Shown here: in pieces, positions 16,896 through 24,887 of the stretch
How the letters are laid out: each line of letters starts with the position of its first letter
How positions within the stretch are numbered: position 1 is the first letter of the stretch
DNA from: a virus
Strand: one strand, 5' to 3'
Length of the DNA stretch: 64,000 nt
IMG/VR virus record: IMGVR_UViG_3300042889_001061
Coordinates: 47,145-111,144 of that record
Program-made: the position numbers and the translations under genes
The notes under the pieces: model-generated
What the model was told of the DNA's origin: nothing
Seen by the model: only the letters and a program-made list of their open reading frames with translations
Databases searched by the model: none

Positions 16896-17636
16896 ATGTA
16901 TATCAGAAGCACTACACCAAAGCCAACTCCATTACCAGAAAAAGAAAAGTTGTGGATTACAGTTGACCCAGATCAACCCAATGGTGATTGTGAACCTCTG
17001 CCGCCCGTTGAATTAAAAAATAAAATAGGCGCAACCGATCCATTACCAAGTGTAGTAATAAATGAAGCTACTATGACATTTAGAATGAATAGTAGAACAT
17101 TATGGACAAAATACGCATTAGGTCTAGTTAATTTTGCTGTCAGTGATGTTGCCGACTTACCCACAACAGACAGTGTAGAACAACGTATGTATAAATCATC
17201 TACACTGATAGGTGATTTCTTTGTTCCTTATTATGGTATTCGTGCAGGCAGTGATATTGCAAAATTGCTAACTGAGATATTTAAAAATGGTGTTGATGTA
17301 GTTGCCGCAGTTAAAAAACAACAAGACACGGTTCCATATCAAATTAAATGGGCAGAACAAACAAAAGAACTTGCTGAATTGTTTAATAAATTAAACCCAA
17401 GTCAATACCCAACTTCATTATTACAAGAAATGTTAGATGCTTTAACTAAGTTATGGTTAGATAACATCATTGCTAGATATACTAACAATATTATTCTTAA
17501 TGCTGAAAGTATAGATGGCATTAACAAATTAGTTATCACTGGTATTGCTAATCACGTTAACAAAGGTTATCAGAGTTTAGCAGATGTGTTAAGTCGTGGA
17601 GTTATTGCTCAATATCCATTATCATTTTTGGAATAA
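16896..17636 (+). CDS. Helical surface-cluster protein
   Basis: 246 aa. A proline-rich N-terminal linker (TPKPTPLPEKEK) precedes a helical domain (about 60-240) with RMYKSSTLIGDF, FNKLNPSQYPTSLLQEML and the C-terminal GVIAQYPLSFLE. The same pattern is seen in the protein at 21284 (FNPAWQNTAISSLF, NGIISQHPERF), so these are paralogues. Function unknown; probably virion-associated by context. Confidence 0.78.
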   Translation: MYIRSTTPKPTPLPEKEKLWITVDPDQPNGDCEPLPPVELKNKIGATDPLPSVVINEATMTFRMNSRTLWTKYALGLVNFAVSDVADLPTTDSVEQRMYKSSTLIGDFFVPYYGIRAGSDIAKLLTEIFKNGVDVVAAVKKQQDTVPYQIKWAEQTKELAELFNKLNPSQYPTSLLQEMLDALTKLWLDNIIARYTNNIILNAESIDGINKLVITGIANHVNKGYQSLADVLSRGVIAQYPLSFLE

Positions 17637-17639
17637 GAA

Positions 17640-17879
17640 ATGGCGATAATAAACGTTCAGTCTAACAAGAATATTGAGTTTTTAGACTTAGAAGTTCACG
17701 CTGTCATGTGTGAACAACGACGTCTTGCACTAGAAGAAAAAATTAATTCAGTTGCACTTCGTATCAACGATTATGAACAGCAACAACTAGCAAACAAAAG
17801 ATTAATGCTAGGTGCAATAGTTTCTATTGCTACGGGCATTATCACAACAATAGTGTCTTTAGTAGGGAGGAATTTTTAA
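17640..17879 (+). CDS. Coiled-coil protein with C-terminal membrane segment
   Basis: 79 aa. Residues 15-52 form a charged helix (EQRRLALEEKINSVALRINDYEQQQ); residues 55-75 are hydrophobic (LMLGAIVSIATGIITTIVSLV). Resembles small membrane-anchored phage proteins with a cytoplasmic coil. It sits 3 bp after the helical protein and one base before the next gene. Confidence 0.72.
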   Translation: MAIINVQSNKNIEFLDLEVHAVMCEQRRLALEEKINSVALRINDYEQQQLANKRLMLGAIVSIATGIITTIVSLVGRNF

Positions 17880-17880
17880 A

Positions 17881-18498
17881 ATGAATCAACTTGAAATAAA
17901 CAGACAACGAGCACAATTATTAACAACAGCAAGAAATATGCTCAATGAAGAATATCAACGACAACGCAGTGAGCAATATACTAAGTGGCAAAGCGAATCA
18001 AATCACCTATGGATATCAAAAGGTATAATGTTGCCATATCCTAGTTCTTTTGGTTATCCCACTGAAGAAGAAGTTGTTGCAAAAGCATTAGAATTATATA
18101 ACACACAAAATAATAAACCAGTATCAAACACTGGTGTCGAATTACCTAAAACAGATGAATCAATGACTTCATCTGTGACAGCAAAACTAATGGAAGTTAG
18201 TCACAATGTTCGACCGGTTGTAATGCCAGAAGTACCTGATGTAACACCTTGGGAACAATACTTGGTGCCTGAACCAATTAAACAACCAGTACCGATTGTA
18301 GAAGAACCTGTAATAGAAGATGTTGTTGCCAAGGAACCCGAACTAATCGTAGAAGAGGAAGTAGCAGAACCTGAACTAACAGAAGAACAAATAGAAGAAG
18401 TAAAAAGTAATTCTAGATTAAGAGGGTTACTGGCACAATTTATTACCATGGCTAAAGGGCTTGATGCCAAAGCCCAAAAAGATGAAGGAACAAAATAA
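17881..18498 (+). CDS. Coiled-coil protein with Glu/Pro-rich tail (PTEEE family)
   Basis: 205 aa after GGAGG. Residues 1-45 are a helix ([20 protein letters not shown]); residues 52-75 include [23 protein letters not shown], shared with the 86-aa protein at 23658 (FRPFPTEEEIIKKAKVLNEF). The rest is acidic and Pro/Val-rich ([18 protein letters not shown]) and ends in a basic helix. A longer paralogue of a small family I recall from many large phages; function unknown. Confidence 0.78.
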   Translation: MNQLEINRQRAQLLTTARNMLNEEYQRQRSEQYTKWQSESNHLWISKGIMLPYPSSFGYPTEEEVVAKALELYNTQNNKPVSNTGVELPKTDESMTSSVTAKLMEVSHNVRPVVMPEVPDVTPWEQYLVPEPIKQPVPIVEEPVIEDVVAKEPELIVEEEVAEPELTEEQIEEVKSNSRLRGLLAQFITMAKGLDAKAQKDEGTK

Positions 18499-18998
18499 TG
18501 TTTAATAATTTATTATTCAATAGAAGACCATTAAGAAGAGTTATTCGTCGTCCAGTATATAGACGTCCTATAATTAATCAGTATGGCGGCAATGGCAGTG
18601 ATATATTTTATAACAGCGGTGGAGGAGTTGGACCACCAGGGCCACCAGGGCCACCAGGGCCACCAGGACCACCAGGGCCACCAGGGCCACCAGGGCCTCC
18701 GGGCACACCAGGATTAGTGCCAGTAACCGTAGTAAACACAAGTCCTTATATTGCTTTACCCACTGATTATGATCTTGCTGTTACTGCTAACGCAGTTATA
18801 CCTGCCAGCATAGTGTTACCAGCAAGTCCTGTTGGAACTGTTTTTATTGTAAAAGACGCCGCAGGAGTGGCAAATATAAATTCAATCACAGTATCTGCCA
18901 TAGCATCGACTATTGACGGAGCAGCCAGTGCTGTTATCGATGCTCCATATGGTAGTTTACAATTTATATTCAACGGCATAGAATGGAACATAGTATAA
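18498..18998 (+). CDS. Collagen-like fibre protein
   Basis: 166 aa, start overlapping the previous stop (TAATG). A basic N terminus ([16 protein letters not shown]) leads into nine Gly-X-Y triplets, mostly GPP (residues 45-72), then a beta domain of about 90 residues ending [20 protein letters not shown]. Gly-X-Y runs trimerise fibres. The beta domain is shared with the genes at 19559 and 19959. Likely a virion surface fibre or decoration. Confidence 0.9.
   Translation: MFNNLLFNRRPLRRVIRRPVYRRPIINQYGGNGSDIFYNSGGGVGPPGPPGPPGPPGPPGPPGPPGPPGTPGLVPVTVVNTSPYIALPTDYDLAVTANAVIPASIVLPASPVGTVFIVKDAAGVANINSITVSAIASTIDGAASAVIDAPYGSLQFIFNGIEWNIV
18630..18713 (+). repeat. Triplet-codon repeat encoding GPP collagen motif
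   Basis: Nine 9-bp units, mostly GGGCCACCA, encode (Gly-Pro-Pro)n ending in Gly-Thr-Pro-Gly. Near-identity of units suggests recent slippage expansion. Confidence 0.95.
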
Positions 18999-19549
18999 TG
19001 GCATACAAAGCACCACTTGCTTCAACAACCGATTTTGGAATTATGAAAGTCGGCACCGGTTTATCAGTTACTGATGGAACCGTTAACGCATCAACCGGCT
19101 TACTCAATTATGGATTTTTTGAAAACGGAACACAAACTAATCCAGTGGCCAGTGCAATTAATTTAGCATCATTTAGTATAACTGGTCCAGCAAATGGAAT
19201 TAGTATAGTTGGTGGTACTCAACTTACAGTAGTCAACGCTGGAACATACAACACGGTGTTTACAATGAATGTAAACAAAACATCCGGTGGCGCCAGCACT
19301 ATTAGCATATGGCTACGTCTAAATGGAGCAGACATTGCAGGCTCAGCACAAGATTTAATTTTAACAGGAGCATTGGATACAATCTTCGTTACAGGCAATT
19401 ATACATTGGATATACCTGCAGGAGGCAATATAGAAATATGCTGGAGTAGTGCTGACACTACCATGCAGTTATTGGCATTGCCAGCAAGAGTTGGTCCAGT
19501 GCGTCCAAGCGGCGCCAGTGTAAAAGTTACACTAACAAGAATTAGTTAA
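18998..19549 (+). CDS. C1q/TNF-like jelly-roll fibre protein
   Basis: 183 aa; start at 18998 inside the previous stop (TAATG). N-terminal KAPLASTTDFGIMKVGTGLSV is a typical phage-fibre connector. Residues 55-180 show the C1q-like strand pattern: VNAGTYNTVFTMNV, ISIWLRLNGADIAGSA, YTLDIPAGGNIEICWSS. Trimeric binding heads of this fold are common on phage fibres and decoration proteins. Confidence 0.82.
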   Translation: MAYKAPLASTTDFGIMKVGTGLSVTDGTVNASTGLLNYGFFENGTQTNPVASAINLASFSITGPANGISIVGGTQLTVVNAGTYNTVFTMNVNKTSGGASTISIWLRLNGADIAGSAQDLILTGALDTIFVTGNYTLDIPAGGNIEICWSSADTTMQLLALPARVGPVRPSGASVKVTLTRIS

Positions 19550-19558
19550 GGAAATAAT

Positions 19559-19918
19559 ATGTCTGCAAATTTAAACACAAAAATAGTTACAACAACACCT
19601 TACACCGTGTTATCATCAGATGAAGTAATTTTTATGAATGTCCTTGGACCATCGTCTGTTATATTGCCAGCCAATGGCCTGGCCACAGGTGAAGATTGTT
19701 GCGGCGATGATGATGACGACTACAACGGCAAAAAAAAGCCAGTGCTAAAGCGTTCATATTACATCAAAGATATTTCAGGTAACTCGGCAGCGAACCCAGT
19801 TACTATTACATCAGCAGGATCCAAGTCCATTGACAGCAATCCATTTGCAATCATCAATGGCGGATATGGTCATATACAGGTAGTGTATGACGGTACAAAC
19901 TGGAAGATTATAGGATAA
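19559..19918 (+). CDS. Beta-domain surface protein with Cys-Asp loop
   Basis: 119 aa. Same beta domain as in the collagen-like protein: TPYTVLSSDEVIFMNVLGPSSVILPA, then YYIKDISGNSAANPVTI, ending YGHIQVVYDGTNWKIIG. A unique insertion of about 20 residues (EDCCGDDDDDYNGKKK) sits where the paralogues have a short turn; it could bind Ca2+ or another metal. Virion decoration is the best guess. Confidence 0.8.
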   Translation: MSANLNTKIVTTTPYTVLSSDEVIFMNVLGPSSVILPANGLATGEDCCGDDDDDYNGKKKPVLKRSYYIKDISGNSAANPVTITSAGSKSIDSNPFAIINGGYGHIQVVYDGTNWKIIG

Positions 19919-19958
19919 TCATTCCAATTAAAATTAGTTAATATAAAGGAAAACTAAA

Positions 19959-20363
19959 ATGTCATATACAAATAACCCAACGTCGATACTTGCCGGAGCA
20001 GGTATTACAGTATCACCAACAACAGGTACAGGTGCAAATACAATTACTCTTAGTGCCAGTGGTATTAATCCTGTGGCAGTTAGAGTTGCAGTTGCAACTC
20101 CAGTCGTGGCCAGTGCAACCACAGATGAAGTAATCAGCGTACAAGTTCCTGGTCCAGTTGCTGTGGCAGTTACATTGCCAGCAGGTGTTGCCGGTAAAGT
20201 ATTCACAATCAAAGACGGACTAGGATTGGCTGCACCAGCAACACCTATTACTATTACACCAACAGTCCCTGACACAGTAGATGGCGCCGCCACTGCTACA
20301 ATTGATGCACCATTTGGTTCATTGACATTGGTCTTTGATGGCGCACAGTGGATACTAGTATAA
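19959..20363 (+). CDS. Beta-domain surface protein
   Basis: 134 aa after AAAGGAAAACTAAA. An N-terminal connector (SILAGAGITVSPTTGTGANTI) is followed by the shared domain: DEVISVQVPGPVAVAVTLPA, VFTIKDGLGLAAP, TVDGAATATIDAPFGSLTLV, ending DGAQWILV. Third copy of the module in this cluster. Val/Ala/Thr-rich with even codon use, as in abundant virion proteins. Confidence 0.8.
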   Translation: MSYTNNPTSILAGAGITVSPTTGTGANTITLSASGINPVAVRVAVATPVVASATTDEVISVQVPGPVAVAVTLPAGVAGKVFTIKDGLGLAAPATPITITPTVPDTVDGAATATIDAPFGSLTLVFDGAQWILV

Positions 20364-20364
20364 T

Positions 20365-20643
20365 ATGTACAAAAGAATCACTCATACGATTGTCGAGGAA
20401 CATTTCGACCATCCTGAGGCAGTAGCAATGGCAGCCGAATCTAAATCTAAAGGTAAAGCCCCATTGCGCTATTATGCTGACGGCCAACAGATAGCATCTG
20501 ATTTACCGCAGTCTTATCAATTAGCAGTAGGAGAAAATCGCTGTGGCAATTGTCTAGCATTTGACCCAACTAGAAACGTTTGTAAGCAATGGATGTTACC
20601 TGTGCGAGCAGACTATGTTTGTGCCGCATGGACAGTAATTTAA
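20365..20643 (+). CDS. Four-cysteine protein with shared N-terminal tag
   Basis: 92 aa. Residues 1-17 (MYKRITHTIVEEHFDHP) nearly repeat the start of the protein at 21284. The C-terminal half has RCGNCLAFDPTRNVC and VCAAW, that is C-x2-C-x9-C-x12-C followed by Trp, resembling high-potential iron-sulfur-like four-Cys sites. Either a cluster-binding or a zinc-binding surface protein. Confidence 0.75.
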   Translation: MYKRITHTIVEEHFDHPEAVAMAAESKSKGKAPLRYYADGQQIASDLPQSYQLAVGENRCGNCLAFDPTRNVCKQWMLPVRADYVCAAWTVI

Positions 20644-20655
20644 AAGGATAATAAA

Positions 20656-21273
20656 ATGGGAATTATAAGAAGACCTGAGCCACTTAAAGTCAAACTAGAA
20701 GATGTAGATACTCCTGTGGAAAACGAAGTAGTATGTATAGTCGAAGAAAGCGATGATGGTAACATTATTGAAATAATATGTGTACCAGAAGAATTTCTCG
20801 AAAAAGTCAAACCAGTAGAAGAAGTTCGAGCAGAATTTAAACCCAAGGCTGTGGTAACTTCTACTGCCACTGGGGAACAGTTCGGAACTTGGATTCCCGT
20901 TTTGCGTAGTACAGGCACAATTGATGTTAACATTAGAAATGCTTTTTATACAAAAGTTGGACAGTTAGTAACCTGTACATTTGATATAATAGTTACTAAC
21001 ATGTCTGAACGAAATAATTCTTCTATAACGCTGAATGGACTGCCAATTAACAGTATAAATTCTCAGGGAATAGCAGGATCTGCTCATTTATCTTATTTTA
21101 AAACGCCAACCAATGAATTAACTCATATAAGTGGCACAATAAACGGCAACGATACTAGAATAGATTTGTGGTGTGAACGACATGGTCGCAAAGGACTATT
21201 ACCGTTAACTCAACAGGATATTCAAATCAACACAGTTCTAGCAGGAACTGTAACTTATATTACAAATTCTTAA
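20656..21273 (+). CDS. Fibre-like protein with C-terminal beta domain
   Basis: 205 aa. An acidic N-terminal 65 residues (EESDDGNIIEIICVPEEFLEKV) precedes a typical phage fibre domain: FGTWIPVLRSTGTIDVN, TKVGQLVTCTFDIIVTN, SSITLNGLPIN. Such domains form trimeric fibre tips. It lies between the two genes that share the MYK..THxIVEEHFDHP tag. Confidence 0.8.
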   Translation: MGIIRRPEPLKVKLEDVDTPVENEVVCIVEESDDGNIIEIICVPEEFLEKVKPVEEVRAEFKPKAVVTSTATGEQFGTWIPVLRSTGTIDVNIRNAFYTKVGQLVTCTFDIIVTNMSERNNSSITLNGLPINSINSQGIAGSAHLSYFKTPTNELTHISGTINGNDTRIDLWCERHGRKGLLPLTQQDIQINTVLAGTVTYITNS

Positions 21274-21283
21274 GGAGAATATT

Positions 21284-21976
21284 ATGTACAAAAAAATTAC
21301 GCACAACATAGTCGAAGAGCACTTTGACCATCCCGTAGCCAGTCAGATTAAGAAATCTATGACTAGATCTAAAATTCCTAATAATGAAGTTTTTTCAGAA
21401 ATCAAATTTAGATCAGATATAAACTCATATTTCGAAAACTATAAATCACGAATTAATTCTATGATCAACAGTGCAACTGGCACTGAAGAAGATTTAATTA
21501 AACCATTTGAAGAAATATTCAACAACTCTTGGGTTGATGGTCTTGGCAACATGACCAAGCCCATATACTTCAGCGAATTAGGTGAAAGAATTAATTCTGC
21601 TTTTAGAAGTTTTCCTGTGACTTTATTAATAATGATACAACTCTTAAAAACTGGAAGAGATATAACTGCGTCAACTCGTAGATTTGTAGGTGCCAGGGAT
21701 GACTTGTCAATAGCATTAAATAATTTTAATCCGGCTTGGCAAAATACAGCAATAAGCTCGTTGTTTACGACCATTACAACTGAAATGATAAATCAAGTTA
21801 AAGCTCGATTGAAAAAAGATTCCAATGCTGAATTACAATCTGCACAACAAATTGCTCAAGCATTCGAAACATTTGAAAATGCATTTGTAAATGGAATAAT
21901 CAGTCAACATCCAGAAAGATTTTCTATATCAACTCCTGTGATTGCTCCAACTTCTTATAATAGAGATATAATGTAG
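21284..21976 (+). CDS. Helical protein with shared N-terminal tag
   Basis: 230 aa after AAGGAG. Residues 1-17 (MYKKITHNIVEEHFDHP) match the tag of the protein at 20365; residues 40-215 are helical and related to the protein at 16896 (FNPAWQNTAISSLFTTI, NGIISQHPERF). Thus it combines one module from each of two neighbours. Confidence 0.78.
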   Translation: MYKKITHNIVEEHFDHPVASQIKKSMTRSKIPNNEVFSEIKFRSDINSYFENYKSRINSMINSATGTEEDLIKPFEEIFNNSWVDGLGNMTKPIYFSELGERINSAFRSFPVTLLIMIQLLKTGRDITASTRRFVGARDDLSIALNNFNPAWQNTAISSLFTTITTEMINQVKARLKKDSNAELQSAQQIAQAFETFENAFVNGIISQHPERFSISTPVIAPTSYNRDIM

Positions 21977-21984
21977 ATTATAAA

Positions 21985-22731
21985 ATGTATGCCAAAGATT
22001 TTAGAGTAAGAGCTGACCCCGCAGACCGGCGAGATCGTTATTATAATTTTGCCAGAATAGAACAGCCCAGGAACTATGTCGATCTTCGACCCTGGGCTAG
22101 TCCTGTGGAAGATCAATTACATCTAGGAAGTTGTGTTGGACAAGCAGTTGTAGGCGCCTATGAATTATTATTAAACAAGTCGGATAGAACCAAGTTTACG
22201 GACCTAAGTAGATTATTTGTGTATTACAATGCACGTTTGTTGGATAATTCAATAGACGAAGACGTGGGTGCTTATGTTCGAGATGGAATTAAAGCTGTAA
22301 ACAAATACGGAGTTTGCAGTGAACAGTCGTGGCCATACTTAATAAAACGATTTACAGATGCTCCTAGTGTTCAAAGCTACGAAGATGCTCGTCGTAGATT
22401 GATAAAAAAATATTATAGAATAGAAAGTATAAAAGATATAGTCGATGCACTAAACGCAGACTGCCCTGTGGTCACTAGTTTTAATGTCTATAACAGCTTT
22501 GATGATTTAGAATATTCAGGCAATCACGTATTGCCAATGCCACAAGCCAGCGAAAACTTAATTGGTGGTCATGCTGTTACTTTTGTAGGCTATGATTTAT
22601 CAAAGAAATTGTTTTTAGCAAGAAATAGTTTCGGTACAGATTGGGGTATGGACGGATACTTTTGGGTACCCTTTGACTATGCAGAAAAAGACTTTATGGA
22701 TAGCTGGGTATTTGACATCGAACTAATTTAG
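21985..22731 (+). CDS. Papain-family (C1) cysteine peptidase
   Basis: 248 aa. Catalytic set complete: oxyanion Gln and nucleophile Cys in EDQLHLGSCVGQA (about residues 42-54), His in GGHAVTFVGYD (about 192) and Asn in ARNSFGTDWG (about 214). No propeptide or signal peptide, so probably active intracellularly or carried in the virion. Last gene of the surface cluster; may process its members or host surface proteins. The active-site call is firm, the substrate unknown. Confidence 0.92.
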   Translation: MYAKDFRVRADPADRRDRYYNFARIEQPRNYVDLRPWASPVEDQLHLGSCVGQAVVGAYELLLNKSDRTKFTDLSRLFVYYNARLLDNSIDEDVGAYVRDGIKAVNKYGVCSEQSWPYLIKRFTDAPSVQSYEDARRRLIKKYYRIESIKDIVDALNADCPVVTSFNVYNSFDDLEYSGNHVLPMPQASENLIGGHAVTFVGYDLSKKLFLARNSFGTDWGMDGYFWVPFDYAEKDFMDSWVFDIELI

Positions 22732-22815
22732 GGTCTTGTTACCAGTTTTTCTTTCAGGTACATAAAAATAGCGATCGAACTAGAACAGCTAGATAAAATA
22801 CATACGGTTAGTTAC

Positions 22816-22946
22816 GAGTCGCAGGACTATATAATAAGTTACAGACAATAAATAGTTTATACATTACATACATAGAGAGAAAATTATGAGCATAAACAGT
22901 TATGAAATTTGTCTTGAACTATTCAAGATGTCAAAAGAAACACTAG
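22816..22946 (+). repeat. Direct repeat copy A (leader plus gene start)
   Basis: About 130 bp, roughly 85-90% identical by eye to 23592-23718: GAGTC..GACTATATAATA..ACAGACAATA..AGTTTxTACATTACAxACATAGAGAGAAAATTATGAGCA and the first 20 codons of the PTEEE-family gene. The copies flank the 2OG-oxygenase gene. Confidence 0.9.
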
Positions 22947-22957
22947 TAAATATATGA
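22886..22957 (+). pseudogene. Truncated copy of the PTEEE-family gene
   Basis: A 23-codon frame whose first 20 residues (MSINSYEICLELFKMSKETL) match the start of the intact gene at 23658 (MSTNGYEIRLELLKMSKEML), then it stops where the oxygenase begins (ATGA overlap). It keeps leader and ribosome-binding site, so it may now serve as a translated leader that couples to the oxygenase. Confidence 0.85.
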
Positions 22958-23571
22958 TGAACAGTGATTTTTCTATCATAGAAGATTGTAGTCCTTATTA
23001 TATAAGATTTACGCACAGTAATATCGATGACATTATAAAATTAGCCAATGATGCAATAGCAGAATATACGTTTTCTGAAAAATGGACAGTTCAAAATCTT
23101 GACTATGCTGTAGTAAAAAAAATAAAAAATCTCTGCCCGTTATTCGACGCCTTTGATCTGTCAGTACATCGTGTTAGTATGTTTGTTTCCCAACCCGGAC
23201 TTTATTATAGAGCACATAAAGATGGTCCCAATCATAGATTTAGTATAAACTATACAGTTAAGATTTTAGACAATAAATGTGTTACTAGTTGGTACAGCGA
23301 TGAAGACTTACAAAAATATCCAATTGATTATCTAGGTGGCAGGTCAAGGGAATGTGTGGATTTTGATAAATCTGCTCATACGCCTTTGAAAAGTATGGTT
23401 GCAGTTCCGGGGGAATGTATATTATTCAACACTGATATATTTCATGCCTGGGATAATCAAGCTAGCAAAAATGAAAGAATGGTATTAACATTAAGATTGA
23501 AAGATTATAGTCAACCTAATTCTTTTTTCCAAGATGCAAGAGATACATTATTAAAATTAGCAGACAAATAA
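22954..23571 (+). CDS. 2-oxoglutarate/Fe(II)-dependent oxygenase-like protein
   Basis: 205 aa. Double-stranded beta-helix signature: RAHKDGPNHRFSINY gives the H-x-D pair (about residue 88), ILFNTDIFHAWDNQ the distal His (about 166), and RMVLTLRLKD the 2OG-binding Arg. Such phage enzymes hydroxylate proteins, small molecules or nucleic acids; the substrate is not predictable. Its start overlaps the truncated gene copy (ATGA) and the gene is flanked by direct repeats, suggesting insertion as a cassette. Confidence 0.85.
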   Translation: MMNSDFSIIEDCSPYYIRFTHSNIDDIIKLANDAIAEYTFSEKWTVQNLDYAVVKKIKNLCPLFDAFDLSVHRVSMFVSQPGLYYRAHKDGPNHRFSINYTVKILDNKCVTSWYSDEDLQKYPIDYLGGRSRECVDFDKSAHTPLKSMVAVPGECILFNTDIFHAWDNQASKNERMVLTLRLKDYSQPNSFFQDARDTLLKLADK

Positions 23572-23591
23572 GAAGATATTCATTGATTTGT

Positions 23592-23718
23592 GAGTCATAA
23601 GACTATATAATAGTGTACAGACAATAGTTTGTACATTACACACATAGAGAGAAAATTATGAGCACAAATGGCTATGAAATTCGTCTTGAACTACTCAAGA
23701 TGTCAAAAGAAATGCTAG
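23592..23718 (+). repeat. Direct repeat copy B (leader plus gene start)
   Basis: Intact copy of the repeat described at 22816; it contains the leader and the first 20 codons of the gene at 23658. Confidence 0.9.
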
Positions 23719-23918
23719 AGCAAGACTGGCATGCAAATCGCGAGACGCTTCAGCGTCAATGGGAACAAGAGGTTAATCTGGTCCAGATCCGAGCACAAGC
23801 GTCCGATCAACCAGTTGAATCGATTCCTACACAACCAACCTTCCGACCTTTTCCTACAGAAGAAGAGATCATCAAGAAGGCCAAGGTCTTAAACGAGTTT
23901 GTTGCCCAACGAGCATAA
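23658..23918 (+). CDS. Small coiled-coil protein (PTEEE family)
   Basis: 86 aa. A charged helix (residues 5-45, EIRLELLKMSKEMLEQDW) leads to FRPFPTEEEIIKKAKVLNEFV. Members of this small family are frequent in large myoviruses, usually as highly expressed proteins of unknown role. A longer paralogue is at 17881 and a truncated copy at 22886. A strong terminator follows. Confidence 0.85.
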   Translation: MSTNGYEIRLELLKMSKEMLEQDWHANRETLQRQWEQEVNLVQIRAQASDQPVESIPTQPTFRPFPTEEEIIKKAKVLNEFVAQRA

Positions 23919-23939
23919 ACGGTTAAACTGACCACTAAA

Positions 23940-23974
23940 ACGGAGAAATGCACTATTGCTTTCTCCGTTTTTTT
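23940..23974 (+). terminator. Rho-independent terminator
   Basis: ACGGAGAAA (23940-23948) with TTTCTCCGT (23960-23968) and a T7 run. Confidence 0.93.
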
Positions 23975-24040
23975 GTTGTATAATAGTTTTACGTTGTTAA
24001 AGTTAACAGCGACGATTTTAACATTTAAAGGAAAATTAAA

Positions 24041-24301
24041 ATGAACGTTACTACAAAATCAGGCAAGTTGCTAGAAGCATTGCAATCTGGTGAGAAGTTG
24101 ACAGCCAAGCAGATCTCTGCTCGCTTTGGTATTAAAAACCCAACAGCAACCGTAAGCGATCTACGCTTCAGCGGTTATGCAATTTATGCTAATCAGCATA
24201 AAGATACTAATGGTCGTCAGACCACTAAGTATCGCTTGGGCAATCCAAGCCGCCGTATTGTAGCCGCAGGCTACCGTGCTATGGCAGGTGGCCTAGTCTA
24301 A
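24041..24301 (+). CDS. Small HTH (winged-helix) DNA-binding protein
   Basis: 86 aa, closed by its own terminator, with codon use suggesting high expression. Helix-turn-helix: SGEKLTAKQISARFGIKNPTATVSDLR (residues 16-43), with a possible wing in YANQHKDTNGRQTTKYRLG. The basic C terminus (SRRIVAAGYRAM) fits DNA contact. Possibly a transcription regulator or a nucleoid-like protein. A TATAAT at 23989-23994 lies just upstream without a clear -35 box. Confidence 0.82.
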   Translation: MNVTTKSGKLLEALQSGEKLTAKQISARFGIKNPTATVSDLRFSGYAIYANQHKDTNGRQTTKYRLGNPSRRIVAAGYRAMAGGLV

Positions 24302-24323
24302 TCTAGACTTAGGTTAGTAAATA

Positions 24324-24350
24324 AAAGGATACAGAGATGTATCCTTTTTT
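24324..24350 (+). terminator. Rho-independent terminator
   Basis: AAAGGATAC (24324-24332) with GTATCCTTT (24339-24347) and a T run. Confidence 0.92.
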
Positions 24351-24362
24351 CACGAGTGCAAT

Positions 24363-24887
24363 ATGGATTTAAAGCAAATAATTAGAACAGTGAATGATTT
24401 TCCTAAACCAGGAGTTAAGTTTTTAGATGTAACTAGTATACTAGAAAATCCAATGGCATTTAGAAAAACAATTAATTGGCTGATTAAAGTAGCGGCAGCT
24501 CATGAAATTGAAAGTATCGTAGCAATTGATGCTCGGGGATTTATTTGGGCGGGCGCTGTTGCCAATGAACTACGTTGTCCATTACATCTTGCACGGAAGC
24601 CAAGCAAGCTACCTGGCAATATAGTTACTAACACCTACGACACAGAATACAGTACTGCCAGCTTGAGCATGTTAAAAGACATAAAAATTAAAGGTCCAGT
24701 AATGATCATAGATGACATACTGGCCACTGGCGGAACATTAAATGCCGTTGGAGAAATGCTACATCGAGAATTTCAAATCGAGCCCGAGAATCAAATCCAT
24801 ACTGTAATTGCCAACTTAGATTTTCTACCCGGTAAACAGTTTTTAATCGATAAAGGTTATATAGTCAAGAATTTGATTAATTACTGA
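24363..24887 (+). CDS. apt: Adenine phosphoribosyltransferase
   Basis: 174 aa, normal length for APT. It salvages adenine with PRPP to AMP in the cytoplasm. Seen: DFPKPGVKFLDVTSIL at the N terminus, DARGFIWAG, the flexible-loop ARKPSKLPG, and the PRPP motif VMIIDDILATGGTL near residue 120. In phage context it supplies purine nucleotides alongside RNR. The 3' end overlaps the opposite-strand radical SAM gene by seven bases. Confidence 0.93.
   Translation: MDLKQIIRTVNDFPKPGVKFLDVTSILENPMAFRKTINWLIKVAAAHEIESIVAIDARGFIWAGAVANELRCPLHLARKPSKLPGNIVTNTYDTEYSTASLSMLKDIKIKGPVMIIDDILATGGTLNAVGEMLHREFQIEPENQIHTVIANLDFLPGKQFLIDKGYIVKNLINY

Noticed and set aside
18630-18713. Short repeat array, considered as CRISPR or satellite
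   Set aside because: The 9-bp unit stays in frame and encodes Gly-Pro-Pro; no spacers. No CRISPR array was seen anywhere in the window.
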